Below, one piece after another: positions 37,188 through 46,426 of a DNA stretch of 64,000 nucleotides. Both the position numbers and the translations under genes were made by a program. How positions within the stretch are numbered: position 1 is the stretch's first letter; every line of letters starts with the position of its first letter. The stretch is taken from NCBI GenBank assembly GCA_027682585.1, contig JAQCZH010000001.1:682001-746000 (forward strand), given 5' to 3'. The notes under the pieces were generated by a model, which was given only the letters and a program-made list of their open reading frames with translations, was not told the origin of the DNA and did no database searches. This DNA is from Lachnospiraceae bacterium AF51-6-b8A (GTDB lineage Bacteria; Bacillota; Clostridia; Lachnospirales; Lachnospiraceae).

Positions 37188-38454
37188 ATTGGGTATTCGT
37201 CCCTGCGTCTTCAATTATGCGCACAGAGTCCTGGATGGCTTAAAAGGCCGTTTTGAAGAGGTTGACCGACTGGCCGAATACAATCAGATGAAGGTGATTT
37301 CCGCCATGCAGAAAAACCGGGTCTCTGCAGACTGCTTCAGCGCTTCCAGCGGTTATGGCTATGACGATCTGGGAAGAGATACCTTAGAGAGGGTCTATGC
37401 GGATACGTTCGGTGCAGAAGACGCCCTGGTTCGGCCTCAGATCACCTGTGGAACGCATGCTCTTGCCCTTGCTCTGATGTCGAATCTGCGTCCGGGCGAT
37501 GAACTTTTGTCCCCTGTCGGCAAGCCATACGACACCTTGGAAGAGGTGATCGGCATTCGGCCCAGCAGAGGTTCTCTGGCAGAGTATCATATCAGTTACC
37601 GCCAGGTTGACCTCTTGGAAAACGGGGATTTTGATTATGCGAAAATCCGTGCCGCAATCAATGAGAAAACCCGTCTGGTAACCATCCAGAGATCCAAGGG
37701 ATATCAAACCCGGCCAAGCCTGTCTGTAGAACAGATTGGCCAGCTGATTTCCTTCGTCAAGAAGATCAAGCCATCTCTGCTTGTCATGGTTGACAATTGT
37801 TACGGAGAGTTCACGGAGACAATCGAACCCTTGGATGTGGGCGCAGATATGATGGTTGGATCTCTCATTAAGAATCCGGGCGGTGGCCTTGCCCCGATCG
37901 GAGGCTATATTGCCGGCAGAAAAACTTGTGTAGAAAATGCTGCTTATCGATTGACTTCCCCGGGACTTGGCAAGGAGGTTGGAGCCTCTCTCGGGGTCAT
38001 GAGAGATTTCTTTCAGGGATTTTTCATGGCTCCGACTGTGACCGCGGCAGCTATGAAAGGAGCGATCTTCGCGGCCAGGCTCTATGAGGGACTGGGATTT
38101 CCGGTCCTCCCCAACGGAACAGAAGAAAGACACGATATTATTCAGGCAGTGACCTTCAAAAGACCAGAGGGACTGATCGCCTTTTGTCAGGGGATCCAAG
38201 CGGCGGCCCCGGTGGATTCTTATGTAAAACCGGAACCCTGGGATATGCCGGGCTATGATGACCAGGTCATTATGGCGGCTGGCGCTTTTGTTCAGGGCTC
38301 TTCCATTGAATTGTCCGCAGACGGTCCTCTGCGTCCTCCCTATACAGCTTACTTTCAGGGAGGTCTGACCTGGCCTCACGCCAAGCTTGGAATCATGATG
38401 TCTCTGCAGAAAGTCTTCGAGGCAAATCTTGTGACAGATAGCCAATTATGCTAA
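37159..38454 (+). CDS. ynbB: PLP-dependent methionine gamma-lyase-like protein (aluminium-resistance family)
   Basis: A 431-residue fold-type I PLP protein of the YnbB family, often labelled aluminium resistance or methionine gamma-lyase-like. The family stretch FSASSGYGYDDLGRDTLERVYA near residue 55 and the PLP-lysine region MVGSLIKNPGGGLAPIGGYIAG near 233 are visible. The exact reaction is unproven. Its ATG lies 29 bases inside the end of miaA, preceded by GAGAGAGAGG. In Firmicutes this gene commonly neighbours miaA-hfq-glnR; hfq and glnR are absent here. Confidence 0.9.
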   Translation: MDQIEEMYDKLGIRPCVFNYAHRVLDGLKGRFEEVDRLAEYNQMKVISAMQKNRVSADCFSASSGYGYDDLGRDTLERVYADTFGAEDALVRPQITCGTHALALALMSNLRPGDELLSPVGKPYDTLEEVIGIRPSRGSLAEYHISYRQVDLLENGDFDYAKIRAAINEKTRLVTIQRSKGYQTRPSLSVEQIGQLISFVKKIKPSLLVMVDNCYGEFTETIEPLDVGADMMVGSLIKNPGGGLAPIGGYIAGRKTCVENAAYRLTSPGLGKEVGASLGVMRDFFQGFFMAPTVTAAAMKGAIFAARLYEGLGFPVLPNGTEERHDIIQAVTFKRPEGLIAFCQGIQAAAPVDSYVKPEPWDMPGYDDQVIMAAGAFVQGSSIELSADGPLRPPYTAYFQGGLTWPHAKLGIMMSLQKVFEANLVTDSQLC

Positions 38455-38509
38455 TATGATTCTTGGCTGACCGATGATATCGCTCTTGTGCAGGACCAAT
38501 GAGGCAGGC

Positions 38510-39199
38510 ATGAGGAGCAGGAATCATTTTGACAATAGATATGCTGACAATGCGCCGGATCGAAAGCTGGATCGCTGTGGCTGCGCAGCCCTGACAGACG
38601 CGGAATTGATTGCCATTCTTCTTCGGAGCGGAACAAGAGACTGCGATGTCCTGGCTATGGCTGAGGAGGTTCTTCGCCTGCGACAGCACTCGCTGGCTGA
38701 TCTGGTCAATATCTCTACGGATGAACTGATGCATATCCGTGGAATCGGACCAGTCAAGGCAAGAGAACTGAAATCTGTGTTCGAGTTGTCCAGACGGATT
38801 GCCAGCAATACGAGGCGCAGGAAGTTAAAACTGACTGAGACCCAATCCATTGCAGGCTATTATATGGAACGGCTGCGGCACGAAGACAGTGAGCTTCTGG
38901 TTGCAGCTTATTTTAATGTCAGAGATGAATTGGTTTTTGAGTCAGTGATCAGCCTGGGAAGCAGTGATCGAACCGATTTCCCGATCCGCAAAATCTTCTC
39001 GCTGGCTCTGATGCATCATGCCAGTCAGCTGGTTCTCTTGCATAATCACCCCAGCGGTGATCCCAGGCCTTCGCAGGCCGACTATCTGGCCACACAGGAG
39101 GCCAAGATGGCGGGACAATATCTTGAAATTGCCCTTCGGGATCATATCATCATCGGGGATCACCAGTATTACAGTTTCCGCCAGGGGGAACTGATCTAG
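38510..39199 (+). CDS. radC: RadC family JAB-domain protein
   Basis: A 229-residue protein from the ATG at 38510, which has GAGGCAGG just upstream. An in-frame ATG at 38474 lacks a ribosome-binding site. The N-terminal helix-hairpin-helix region (LMHIRGIGPVKARELKSVFELSRRI) is followed by the JAB/MPN metalloprotease-like motif HNHPSGDPRPSQAD near residue 183. The family was named for a repair mutant later traced to another gene, so its role is open. It sits directly ahead of mreB, the same order as in B. subtilis. Confidence 0.94.
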   Translation: MRSRNHFDNRYADNAPDRKLDRCGCAALTDAELIAILLRSGTRDCDVLAMAEEVLRLRQHSLADLVNISTDELMHIRGIGPVKARELKSVFELSRRIASNTRRRKLKLTETQSIAGYYMERLRHEDSELLVAAYFNVRDELVFESVISLGSSDRTDFPIRKIFSLALMHHASQLVLLHNHPSGDPRPSQADYLATQEAKMAGQYLEIALRDHIIIGDHQYYSFRQGELI

Positions 39200-39213
39200 G
39201 AGGAGGAAATCCT

Positions 39214-40227
39214 ATGAGCAACGCATACGGTATTGATCTTGGAACAGGAAATCTCAAGATCTTTTCCAAGGCTTCCAACGATATCACAAATATTAAGGAT
39301 ACCATCGCCGTTGTGAACCGCAATCAGATGTATTCCTATGGTGATGCCGCCTATGCCATGTATGAGAAGGCACCGGCAAATATTGAGGTTTCTTTCCCGA
39401 TTGTCAATGGAGTCATCGCTGACTTCGATAATATGCAGACCATGATCTATGAAGTTCTGGAGTCAGATCTCAAGGCAAATATTAAGAGAAGCGATATTGT
39501 AGTCGCTGTTCCCAACGACATTACAGAGGTCGAGAAGAAGGCCTTCTTTGATATTTTTGCCAAGGCCAGGATCAAGCCTCACTCCATTCGAATCTGTGAA
39601 AAGCCTCTGGCGGATGCCATCGGTATGGGAGTAGATGTCAATGAACCCAACGGTGTCATGGTTGTCGATATGGGAGCTGACACGACGGAAATCTCGGTGG
39701 TATCCCTCGGAGGGATTGTAATCTCTGAGCTTCTTCCCATGGGAGGCAACCAGCTGGATGATTCCATTGTCACCTATATTCGACGTCAGTTCAATCTTGT
39801 GATCGGCCGAAAGACCGCCAAGATGCTCAAGGAAGAGATCGGATCTGCCATTGCGGATGCCAAGGGGGCTCTGATGATTGTCGGCAGAGATGTTGTCTCC
39901 GGACTTCCCATGGAGTTTGAAGTAGATGCAAAAATGGTCTTTGAGGGCATGAAAGATGACCTCAAGAATCTGGCAACTGCAATCAAGCTGCTCCTGGAGA
40001 AAGTTCCGCCGGAACTTGCCAAGGATATTGTTCACAGCGGCATTTATCTGACTGGCGGAGGATCGAATATTCGTTCTCTGGACGCCTTTATCCAGTCCAT
40101 TACAAACATCCACATGAACGTTGCTGAGCGAGGAGAGGAGACCGTTGTCATGGGGCTGAGCTCTGTTGTGACGGATGCTCACTACTCCAGATTCGGCTAT
40201 GAGATGAAGTCAAGGAATTTCAACTAG
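39214..40227 (+). CDS. mreB: rod shape-determining actin homologue MreB/Mbl
   Basis: An actin-like ATPase that organises sidewall synthesis by the elongasome at the inner membrane face. The 337-residue protein has phosphate loop 1 GIDLGTGNLKIFSK, phosphate loop 2 VVDMGADTTEISVVSLGGIV near residue 148 and the adenosine motif LTGGGSNIRSLD near 275. Loop 1 reads GTGN instead of the more common GTAN. A strong AGGAGGAAA precedes the ATG. mreC follows after 9 bases. Confidence 0.95.
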   Translation: MSNAYGIDLGTGNLKIFSKASNDITNIKDTIAVVNRNQMYSYGDAAYAMYEKAPANIEVSFPIVNGVIADFDNMQTMIYEVLESDLKANIKRSDIVVAVPNDITEVEKKAFFDIFAKARIKPHSIRICEKPLADAIGMGVDVNEPNGVMVVDMGADTTEISVVSLGGIVISELLPMGGNQLDDSIVTYIRRQFNLVIGRKTAKMLKEEIGSAIADAKGALMIVGRDVVSGLPMEFEVDAKMVFEGMKDDLKNLATAIKLLLEKVPPELAKDIVHSGIYLTGGGSNIRSLDAFIQSITNIHMNVAERGEETVVMGLSSVVTDAHYSRFGYEMKSRNFN

Positions 40228-40236
40228 GGTTTATTC

Positions 40237-41097
40237 ATGAAGAGACGCAGGCGCAACGTATTATCCGGTCGGTTTATTTTCACAAGTCTTCTTTTTATCT
40301 GTGGGATCTTGCTCTTTGCCGGCTATTCAGCCGGATTCAATGGAGGCGTTTTCACCAGAGCTGCCGCTGTCATTTTTCTGCCCATGCAAAGAGGGATCGA
40401 CTCGATCGGAAGTCACATTTCGGTAAATACAGAAGAGGCTAAGTCAAGATCTGCCCTGATTGAGGAGAATCATCAGCTCAAAAGCCAACTGGCTGACGCT
40501 CAGGAGCAGGTCAGTCAGATGCAGAGACAGCAGACCCAGCTCAGGGATTTGCAGGAACTTTATCAACTGGATCAAGCCTACGGACAATATCCCAAGACAG
40601 CCGCGCATGTCGTTGCCAGGGATTCATCCAACTGGTTCAATTCCTTTACGATCGACAAGGGATCTGCTGATGGAATGAAGGTCAATATGAATGTTCTGGC
40701 GGGCAGGGGACTGATTGGAATGATTACTGAGGTCGGCCCGCATTACTCGATTGTTGACACCATCATCAACGATTCTACCAGCGTATCCGCTCAGATTTCC
40801 GATAAAGGGAATCATCTGATTACAACAGGATCACTCAAGGATATGACAGAATCAAATGTCATTCGCATCAGTTCTCTGGAAGATCCGTCCGCCAGCGTGA
40901 CCGCAGGCGATGCGGTCGTCACCTCAAATATCTCAGATAAGTACCTGTCTGGGATTTTGATCGGCTATGTGGCCAATCTGACCAACGACGCCAACAAGCT
41001 TACCAGATCCGGCAGTCTGACCCCGGCAGCTGATTTCAAGAAGCTGCGGGAAGTTCTGGTGATCACGCAGCTCAAGGAGACCGGAGATCATGAATGA
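40237..41097 (+). CDS. mreC: rod shape-determining protein MreC
   Basis: A bitopic membrane protein linking MreB and PBP2. The 286-residue protein has a basic N-terminus, one membrane segment at about 15-32, a coiled coil (ENHQLKSQLADAQEQVSQMQ) at about 70-105 and the extracytoplasmic beta-barrel domain with AGRGLIGMITEVGPHYSIVDTI. It overlaps mreD by 8 bases. Normal length and layout. Confidence 0.94.
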   Translation: MKRRRRNVLSGRFIFTSLLFICGILLFAGYSAGFNGGVFTRAAAVIFLPMQRGIDSIGSHISVNTEEAKSRSALIEENHQLKSQLADAQEQVSQMQRQQTQLRDLQELYQLDQAYGQYPKTAAHVVARDSSNWFNSFTIDKGSADGMKVNMNVLAGRGLIGMITEVGPHYSIVDTIINDSTSVSAQISDKGNHLITTGSLKDMTESNVIRISSLEDPSASVTAGDAVVTSNISDKYLSGILIGYVANLTNDANKLTRSGSLTPAADFKKLREVLVITQLKETGDHE

Positions 41098-41626
41098 AAC
41101 TTTCTATCAGGCGCGCCGTTTCCTTGTGACAGGACTTATGATTTTTGTCTGTCTGATCCTTCAGATGGGAATTTTACCTAGTCTTAAGCTGGGAATTGTC
41201 ATGCCAAACCTCATGGTGATTCTGACATCGACCGCAGGCTTTATGCGCAGTCAAAAACAGGGAATGCTCATGGGCTTTTTCTGCGGGCTGGCCCTGGATT
41301 TGTTCTCTTCACAGGTATTTGGCTATTACGCCTTGATCTATCTTTTGATCGGCAGCTTAAATGGTCTCTTTCGTCAACTCTTTTTCGGGGATGATCTGAA
41401 GATGCCTCTGGCTATGATCGCGGCTTCTGACCTCGTTTATGGGCTGATGATCTATATGAGTGCCTTTTTCCTCCATGGCAGCAGGGAACTTTTCTTTTAT
41501 CTTCTAAACATCATGATTCCGGAGGCCGTCTATACCGGAGTTATTTCGCTGATTCTTTATCCTCTGATTTATCGCATCTATCATTGGATGCAGAAGGATA
41601 AGCAAAGGAGGCGCAGTCTTGGTTGA
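41090..41626 (+). CDS. mreD: rod shape-determining protein MreD
   Basis: A 178-residue integral membrane component of the elongasome with about five to six hydrophobic helices, including the family-like GLALDLFSSQVFGYYALIYL segment near residue 65. Its ATG lies inside the mreC end and its stop inside the start of the PBP2 gene, so mreC-mreD-PBP2 are translationally chained. Confidence 0.92.
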   Translation: MNETFYQARRFLVTGLMIFVCLILQMGILPSLKLGIVMPNLMVILTSTAGFMRSQKQGMLMGFFCGLALDLFSSQVFGYYALIYLLIGSLNGLFRQLFFGDDLKMPLAMIAASDLVYGLMIYMSAFFLHGSRELFFYLLNIMIPEAVYTGVISLILYPLIYRIYHWMQKDKQRRRSLG

Positions 41627-44474
41627 TTTTTTTCAAAAAATGCGCGATCGTCTGGCAAGTTCCCGACTGGGAGTTCTGCTGGCACTTATGATTGTGTTTG
41701 CTGCGGTACTCCTGGCCAGATTGTTCTATCTGCAGATTATTCGAGGCGCTTATTATCAGAATAACTACAAGCTCCGCGTCGAGAAGACCCAGCTCAAAGA
41801 CGCCTCCAGAGGTAATATTTATGATCGAAACGGCAATCTCTTAGCTTATAACAAGCTTGCGTATGCCGTCACAATCGAGGACACCGCTTCCTACAGGAAC
41901 ACTGCAGAGAAGAATCGTGCGCTCAATGAAGAACTCGCCCGTATTGTCAGGAAACTTAAGGCTAACGGAGATCATATCAAAAATGATTTCAGTATTTTTA
42001 TTGACGGAAGCGGAGAATACCAGTTTTCCGTAGAGGGAACCGCGCTGCAGCGCTTCCGGGCTGATATCTACGGACGGTCCAATATCAATGACCTGATTTA
42101 CAATAAGAAGCTGAATTATGATGAATCACAGGCGACAGCCAATCAGATTATGGATTATCTGATTCAAAAGCGTTTTTCGATTGACCTCAATCAATATGAC
42201 AAGGAGACAGCCTATGAAATCGCCATTCTGCGATTTGAAATGAGTCTTAACTCCTATCAGAAGTATATTGCCACAGAGATTGCCACGAATGTCTCTGACA
42301 AGACGGCCGCCTATATCAAGGAGAACGCGAAGACATTGCCCGGTGTTGATATTAAGGAAACAACCATTCGCAACTACACGGATCCGGAAGCTTTCTCATC
42401 GGTCATTGGTTATACCGGAACCATTTCCACGGATGAATTTAATAAGAAATCTGCAGATGACAAGACGGTCGCGATTACCGATCAGGTGGGAAAAGCCGGC
42501 CTGGAGCAGTCCATGGATGAGAAGTTGACCGGAAAGAAGGGAAGCAAAACGGTATATGTCGATAATGTGGGAACGCCTCTGCAGACAGGGGCGTCGAAAG
42601 ATCCCGTTGCCGGCAACGACGTCTATTTATCCATCGATAAGGATCTGCAGGTTAAGACATACAAGCTCCTGGAACAGGAAGTCGCGGGCGTTATTCTGAC
42701 CAAAATGAGCAACACGAAGAAGGCAAGTACGGATCCAAATGCCGGAAACTATGCCGACAAAATTCTGCCTGTATATGATATCTACGTTCAGCTGGTTAAT
42801 AATCATATGATTGACATAGACAGGCTGAATACGGATGGGGCCAGTGATCTGGAGCGGGCAGTTGGAGCGAAATTCAATGATCACCTGAATCAGAGCCTGG
42901 ATAAGCTCAAGGATCAACTTCAAAGCGATTCCGGACCTGCCTACAGGTCGCTTGGGGATGAGGGCCAGGATTACGTCACCTACATTGTAAAAAAATTAAA
43001 GGCAGATGGTATTTTTAACGCCGATAAAATCGACAGTAAGGACCAAATGCAGATACGTTGGGCGAATCAGGAACTGTCGGTAAATGACTACCTTAAGTAC
43101 GCTTTGAAAAAGAACTGGATCGATATCTCCAAAATATCCGGCTTATCCAAATACCTGGATACAGACCAGGCTTATCGCGGTCTTATTGATTACATTGCAG
43201 AGCTTCTTCAAACCGACCCGGACTTTTCCGCCCTGTCCAGGAAGTACACAATTCTGAATGATGAAGTCTCTCCAAATAGCCTCTGCGCAATTCTCTATGA
43301 CCAGAGAGTTCTGCCGAAAGATGACAGCACGAGAAACGCTCTGGCGTCCGGCAGCCTCTCTGCCTATGGATTTATTCAGAGCAAGCTTCGAAGCCTGGAG
43401 ATCCGTCCCGGTCAGCTGGGACTCAATCTCTCTACTGCTTCTGCCGTTGTAACCAATCCCAAGACGGGAGAAATCCTGGCCTGTGTTTCTTATCCCGGAT
43501 ATGATGCCAACCAGCTGGCCAACGCGACGGATTCTTCCTACTATAAGAAGCTGACCCAGTCTTGTGCACACCCCCTCTTTAATTACGCCACGCAGCAGAA
43601 GACGGCACCCGGCTCAACCTTCAAGCCGGTCACCACCGTCGCTGGTATCTCCGAGGGAGTCATCACTGCTTCAACGACGATCCGGGATGAGGGGGTCTTC
43701 ACCAAGGTCTCGAATCATCCCAAGTGCTGGTCGTATCCTGCCTTCACGCACGGGACACTCAATGCCCAGGAAGCGATTCGGCATTCCTGCAACTACTTCT
43801 TCTACGAAGTCGGTTATCGGCTGGCCTCCAAGAACCAAGGTGGTTACAATGATGGTGCCGGAATCAATTTGATTCAGAAATATGCACAGATGTTTGCACT
43901 CAATCAGAAAACCGGCGTGGAGATCCCGGAGACAGAGTCTTCCATAGCAACCCAGTATCCAGTCATGGCAGCGATCGGTCAGTCAGACAATAATATGACA
44001 ACGATCGCTCTGGCGCGCTATGCGACGGCTGTCACCAATAATGGTACGGTCTATAACATGACTCTTTTAGATCATATTTCCGATAATAACGGAAATGTAA
44101 TCCAGAAGTTCAGCCCCACAGTCAACTCACAAATTACAGCGGTTTCCTCCGACACCTGGAATTTTATCCATGTTGGTATGAGAGAAGTAGCCACGGATAT
44201 GTCAATAATGCGAAATTTTTCAATTCCAATCGCAGGTAAGACAGGTACTGCCCAGTCGTCGACCAGCACGGCATCGCATGGCCTCTTTATCGGATTTGCC
44301 CCTTATGACAATCCAACCGTCTGCCTGGCTGTGCGGATTCCTTATGCCTATGAGTCCTTCTATGCGGCGGATGTCTCCAGGGACATTATCGGCTGTTATC
44401 TTGGGGATGCCTCGTCCAATGCGCTTGTTGGTACGGGAGCCATTCAGGCCGGAAGCAGCGGACACGGAGATTAA
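41619..44474 (+). CDS. mrdA: class B penicillin-binding protein 2 (elongasome transpeptidase)
   Basis: A monofunctional transpeptidase cross-linking sidewall peptidoglycan. One N-terminal membrane anchor (about residues 17-38) is followed by the pedestal domain and a C-terminal transpeptidase domain. Active-site motifs are STFK with Ser666, SCN at 723-725 and KTG at 874-876. At 951 residues it is much longer than the usual 600-720, because about 270 charged residues (roughly 350-620) are inserted before the catalytic domain. The TTG start at 41619 has AAAGGAGG 7 bases upstream; the first ATG, at 41640, lacks such a site. The partner glycosyltransferase RodA is two genes downstream. Confidence 0.94.
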   Translation: MVDFFQKMRDRLASSRLGVLLALMIVFAAVLLARLFYLQIIRGAYYQNNYKLRVEKTQLKDASRGNIYDRNGNLLAYNKLAYAVTIEDTASYRNTAEKNRALNEELARIVRKLKANGDHIKNDFSIFIDGSGEYQFSVEGTALQRFRADIYGRSNINDLIYNKKLNYDESQATANQIMDYLIQKRFSIDLNQYDKETAYEIAILRFEMSLNSYQKYIATEIATNVSDKTAAYIKENAKTLPGVDIKETTIRNYTDPEAFSSVIGYTGTISTDEFNKKSADDKTVAITDQVGKAGLEQSMDEKLTGKKGSKTVYVDNVGTPLQTGASKDPVAGNDVYLSIDKDLQVKTYKLLEQEVAGVILTKMSNTKKASTDPNAGNYADKILPVYDIYVQLVNNHMIDIDRLNTDGASDLERAVGAKFNDHLNQSLDKLKDQLQSDSGPAYRSLGDEGQDYVTYIVKKLKADGIFNADKIDSKDQMQIRWANQELSVNDYLKYALKKNWIDISKISGLSKYLDTDQAYRGLIDYIAELLQTDPDFSALSRKYTILNDEVSPNSLCAILYDQRVLPKDDSTRNALASGSLSAYGFIQSKLRSLEIRPGQLGLNLSTASAVVTNPKTGEILACVSYPGYDANQLANATDSSYYKKLTQSCAHPLFNYATQQKTAPGSTFKPVTTVAGISEGVITASTTIRDEGVFTKVSNHPKCWSYPAFTHGTLNAQEAIRHSCNYFFYEVGYRLASKNQGGYNDGAGINLIQKYAQMFALNQKTGVEIPETESSIATQYPVMAAIGQSDNNMTTIALARYATAVTNNGTVYNMTLLDHISDNNGNVIQKFSPTVNSQITAVSSDTWNFIHVGMREVATDMSIMRNFSIPIAGKTGTAQSSTSTASHGLFIGFAPYDNPTVCLAVRIPYAYESFYAADVSRDIIGCYLGDASSNALVGTGAIQAGSSGHGD

Positions 44475-44585
44475 GCGGGACAGCCGCACGCTCCGCAAAT
44501 ATTTGATGATCCGAAACGGCGAGCTTGCGCGATGTAAGAGCGCGCAGACCGCCGAGAGTTAGATGTGAGAATGAAGGAGAGTAAG
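44475..44585 (+). other. gap between PBP2 gene and minC
   Basis: This 111-base gap contains a hairpin, TGCGCG...CGCGCA at about 44526-44546, with a 9-base loop and no T-tract. AAGGAGA at 44574-44580 serves minC. No clear promoter was seen, so minC probably depends on read-through. Confidence 0.35.
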
Positions 44586-45284
44586 ATGAAACAGTCTGTC
44601 ATAATCAAGAGCAGTAAGTATGGAATAACTCTGTTTTTAGATGATCGCATTCCCTTTGAGGACCTGATACGCGACATCTGCCGCAAGTTCCATGACAGTA
44701 AATCCTTCTTTGGCGCAAGTTCTTTTGCTCTTGGCATTGAGGGACGTAAAATGACAGCCAAAGAGATTCAGGTTGTCGTAGAAGCCATTGAACTCAATTC
44801 AGAGATTCACATTTCTATGCTTCAGGAGACAGATCCTGCGACTGACAAAGTCCTGGTCAAGTCTATGGAACAGGCAAGGCTTCTGAACATATACCGGAAT
44901 GCCATGATTATTAATGGCAGTGTCCGCAGGGAGAAGAAGATCTGTTCTGACACCAGTGTCATTGTCCTTGGTGACCTGTCTGCCAAGGCAAGTATTCAGG
45001 CAGCCGGAAATATCATTATTGTGGGGACACTTTCCGGTCAGGTGACGGCAGGGTATCCGGATAATGACGACTGCTATATTGTGGCTAATCAGTTTGATAA
45101 TATGCATCTGACAATTGGCAGTGTCAGCGGGAGTCCGGTGGAAGAGAAGAAGTGGTCTCTCCGCGCCAGAAAGAGCAGAAATCTGCCAAGGGCGGTCGCC
45201 GTATTTGACAAAACTCTGATCATGGAACCCCTCTCCAGCGGCCTTGTGCCCCAGTTAACCGGTCGTAAGCTCAAGGAAGAATAG
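44586..45284 (+). CDS. minC: septum site-determining protein MinC (orphan)
   Basis: An FtsZ polymerisation inhibitor. The 232-residue protein has an N-terminal FtsZ-binding domain (about 1-100) and a C-terminal beta-helix dimer domain (SVIVLGDLSAKASIQAAGNIIIVGTLSG). The ATG at 44586 has AAGGAGA 5 bases upstream; earlier in-frame GTG (44565) and ATG (44571) starts do not. In most bacteria minD, and often minE, follow; here rodA starts 2 bases after the stop. The usual G-x-L-R-G-x-x-(H/A)-A-G motif reads GTLSGQVTAG at 147-156, so the Arg implicated in MinD binding is Ser150. Confidence 0.9.
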   Translation: MKQSVIIKSSKYGITLFLDDRIPFEDLIRDICRKFHDSKSFFGASSFALGIEGRKMTAKEIQVVVEAIELNSEIHISMLQETDPATDKVLVKSMEQARLLNIYRNAMIINGSVRREKKICSDTSVIVLGDLSAKASIQAAGNIIIVGTLSGQVTAGYPDNDDCYIVANQFDNMHLTIGSVSGSPVEEKKWSLRARKSRNLPRAVAVFDKTLIMEPLSSGLVPQLTGRKLKEE

Positions 45285-45286
45285 GA

Positions 45287-46426
45287 ATGTTTTCAAATAT
45301 TTTTCGCAATTATCGGTTTAGGGACTACAACTTCAGACTGTTGATCTCGGTGGTCGCTCTGACAATCGTTGGGATCTTTGTCATAGGATCTGCCAATCCG
45401 GATTTCTTCAGCAAGCAGCTGCTTGGCCTGGGGCTGGGACTGCTTGTTATGCTCCTTATTTCTCTGGTGGATTATGATTTTCTTCTCAACTTTTCCGGAG
45501 TTTACTATTTGTTGACCTGCCTTTCGCTCCTGGCTATTTTCTTCTTTGGGAAGACAACGGGCGGAGCGACCCGGTGGATTCGTGTAGGAGGCTTTCAATT
45601 TCAGCCTTCTGAGTTAGCCAAGGTTCTGCTTGTTATTTTTTTCTCCAAGTATCTGTCTGATCATGTCGATGAGATCAATGAGGGAAGAAGGCTGCTAATC
45701 ACTGCTGCTCTTGCAGGGATTCCATTGATTCTGATCCTGAGGGAACCGGATTTATCTACGACAATTGTCACCTTTTTGATCATTGTATCCATGTTGTTTA
45801 TCGCGGGCTTAAGTCGTAAAATAATAGCGGTAGCTTTAGGAGTTGCGATTCCTTCCATCTCTTTTCTGATCTTCTTTATCTACTGGAAGGGGCCGGCCAT
45901 GGCGGATAAAGCCGGATATCAGCTGAAGCGTATTCTCGCCTGGCTGCGTCCGGAAGAATTCCCCGAATCTTCTTATCAGCAGCAGAATTCGATTATGGCC
46001 ATTGCATCAGGGATTTTCTGGGGGAAGGGAATCAATAATACGGCTGTTGATTCAGTGAAGAATGGCAACTATATCTCAGAGCCGCAGACTGACTTTATCT
46101 TTGCAGTGGCGGGAGAGGAGCTGGGCTTTATCGGGTCACTCATTATTGTATGTCTGCTCTTTTTCATTGTTTTCCTCTGCTTTCAGACAGCCTCAAAGGC
46201 CAAGACTTTGTCGGGAAAGCTAATCTGCGCGGGAATCGGTTCTCTGGTTGGATTTCAGAGTTTTGTCAATATCTGTGTTGTATCCGGTTTAATGCCTAAT
46301 ACAGGTTTACCGCTGCCCTTTGTTTCTTACGGCTTGACGTCCCTTGTCACTTTATACTTTGGCATAGGTCTGGTTCTCAATGTCGGACTGCAATCAGGCC
46401 GTCGAAGAGGAGGTTTACGATTTTGA
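45287..46426 (+). CDS. rodA: SEDS glycosyltransferase RodA
   Basis: A peptidoglycan polymerase of the SEDS family, partner of PBP2 in elongation. The 379-residue polytopic protein has about ten membrane segments. Family segments are GGATRWIRVGGFQFQPSELAKV near residue 85, LREPDLSTTIV near 147 and the C-terminal GLMPNTGLPLPFVSYG near 335. Its position after PBP2 and MinC supports RodA over FtsW. It overlaps mgsA by 4 bases. Confidence 0.95.
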   Translation: MFSNIFRNYRFRDYNFRLLISVVALTIVGIFVIGSANPDFFSKQLLGLGLGLLVMLLISLVDYDFLLNFSGVYYLLTCLSLLAIFFFGKTTGGATRWIRVGGFQFQPSELAKVLLVIFFSKYLSDHVDEINEGRRLLITAALAGIPLILILREPDLSTTIVTFLIIVSMLFIAGLSRKIIAVALGVAIPSISFLIFFIYWKGPAMADKAGYQLKRILAWLRPEEFPESSYQQQNSIMAIASGIFWGKGINNTAVDSVKNGNYISEPQTDFIFAVAGEELGFIGSLIIVCLLFFIVFLCFQTASKAKTLSGKLICAGIGSLVGFQSFVNICVVSGLMPNTGLPLPFVSYGLTSLVTLYFGIGLVLNVGLQSGRRRGGLRF

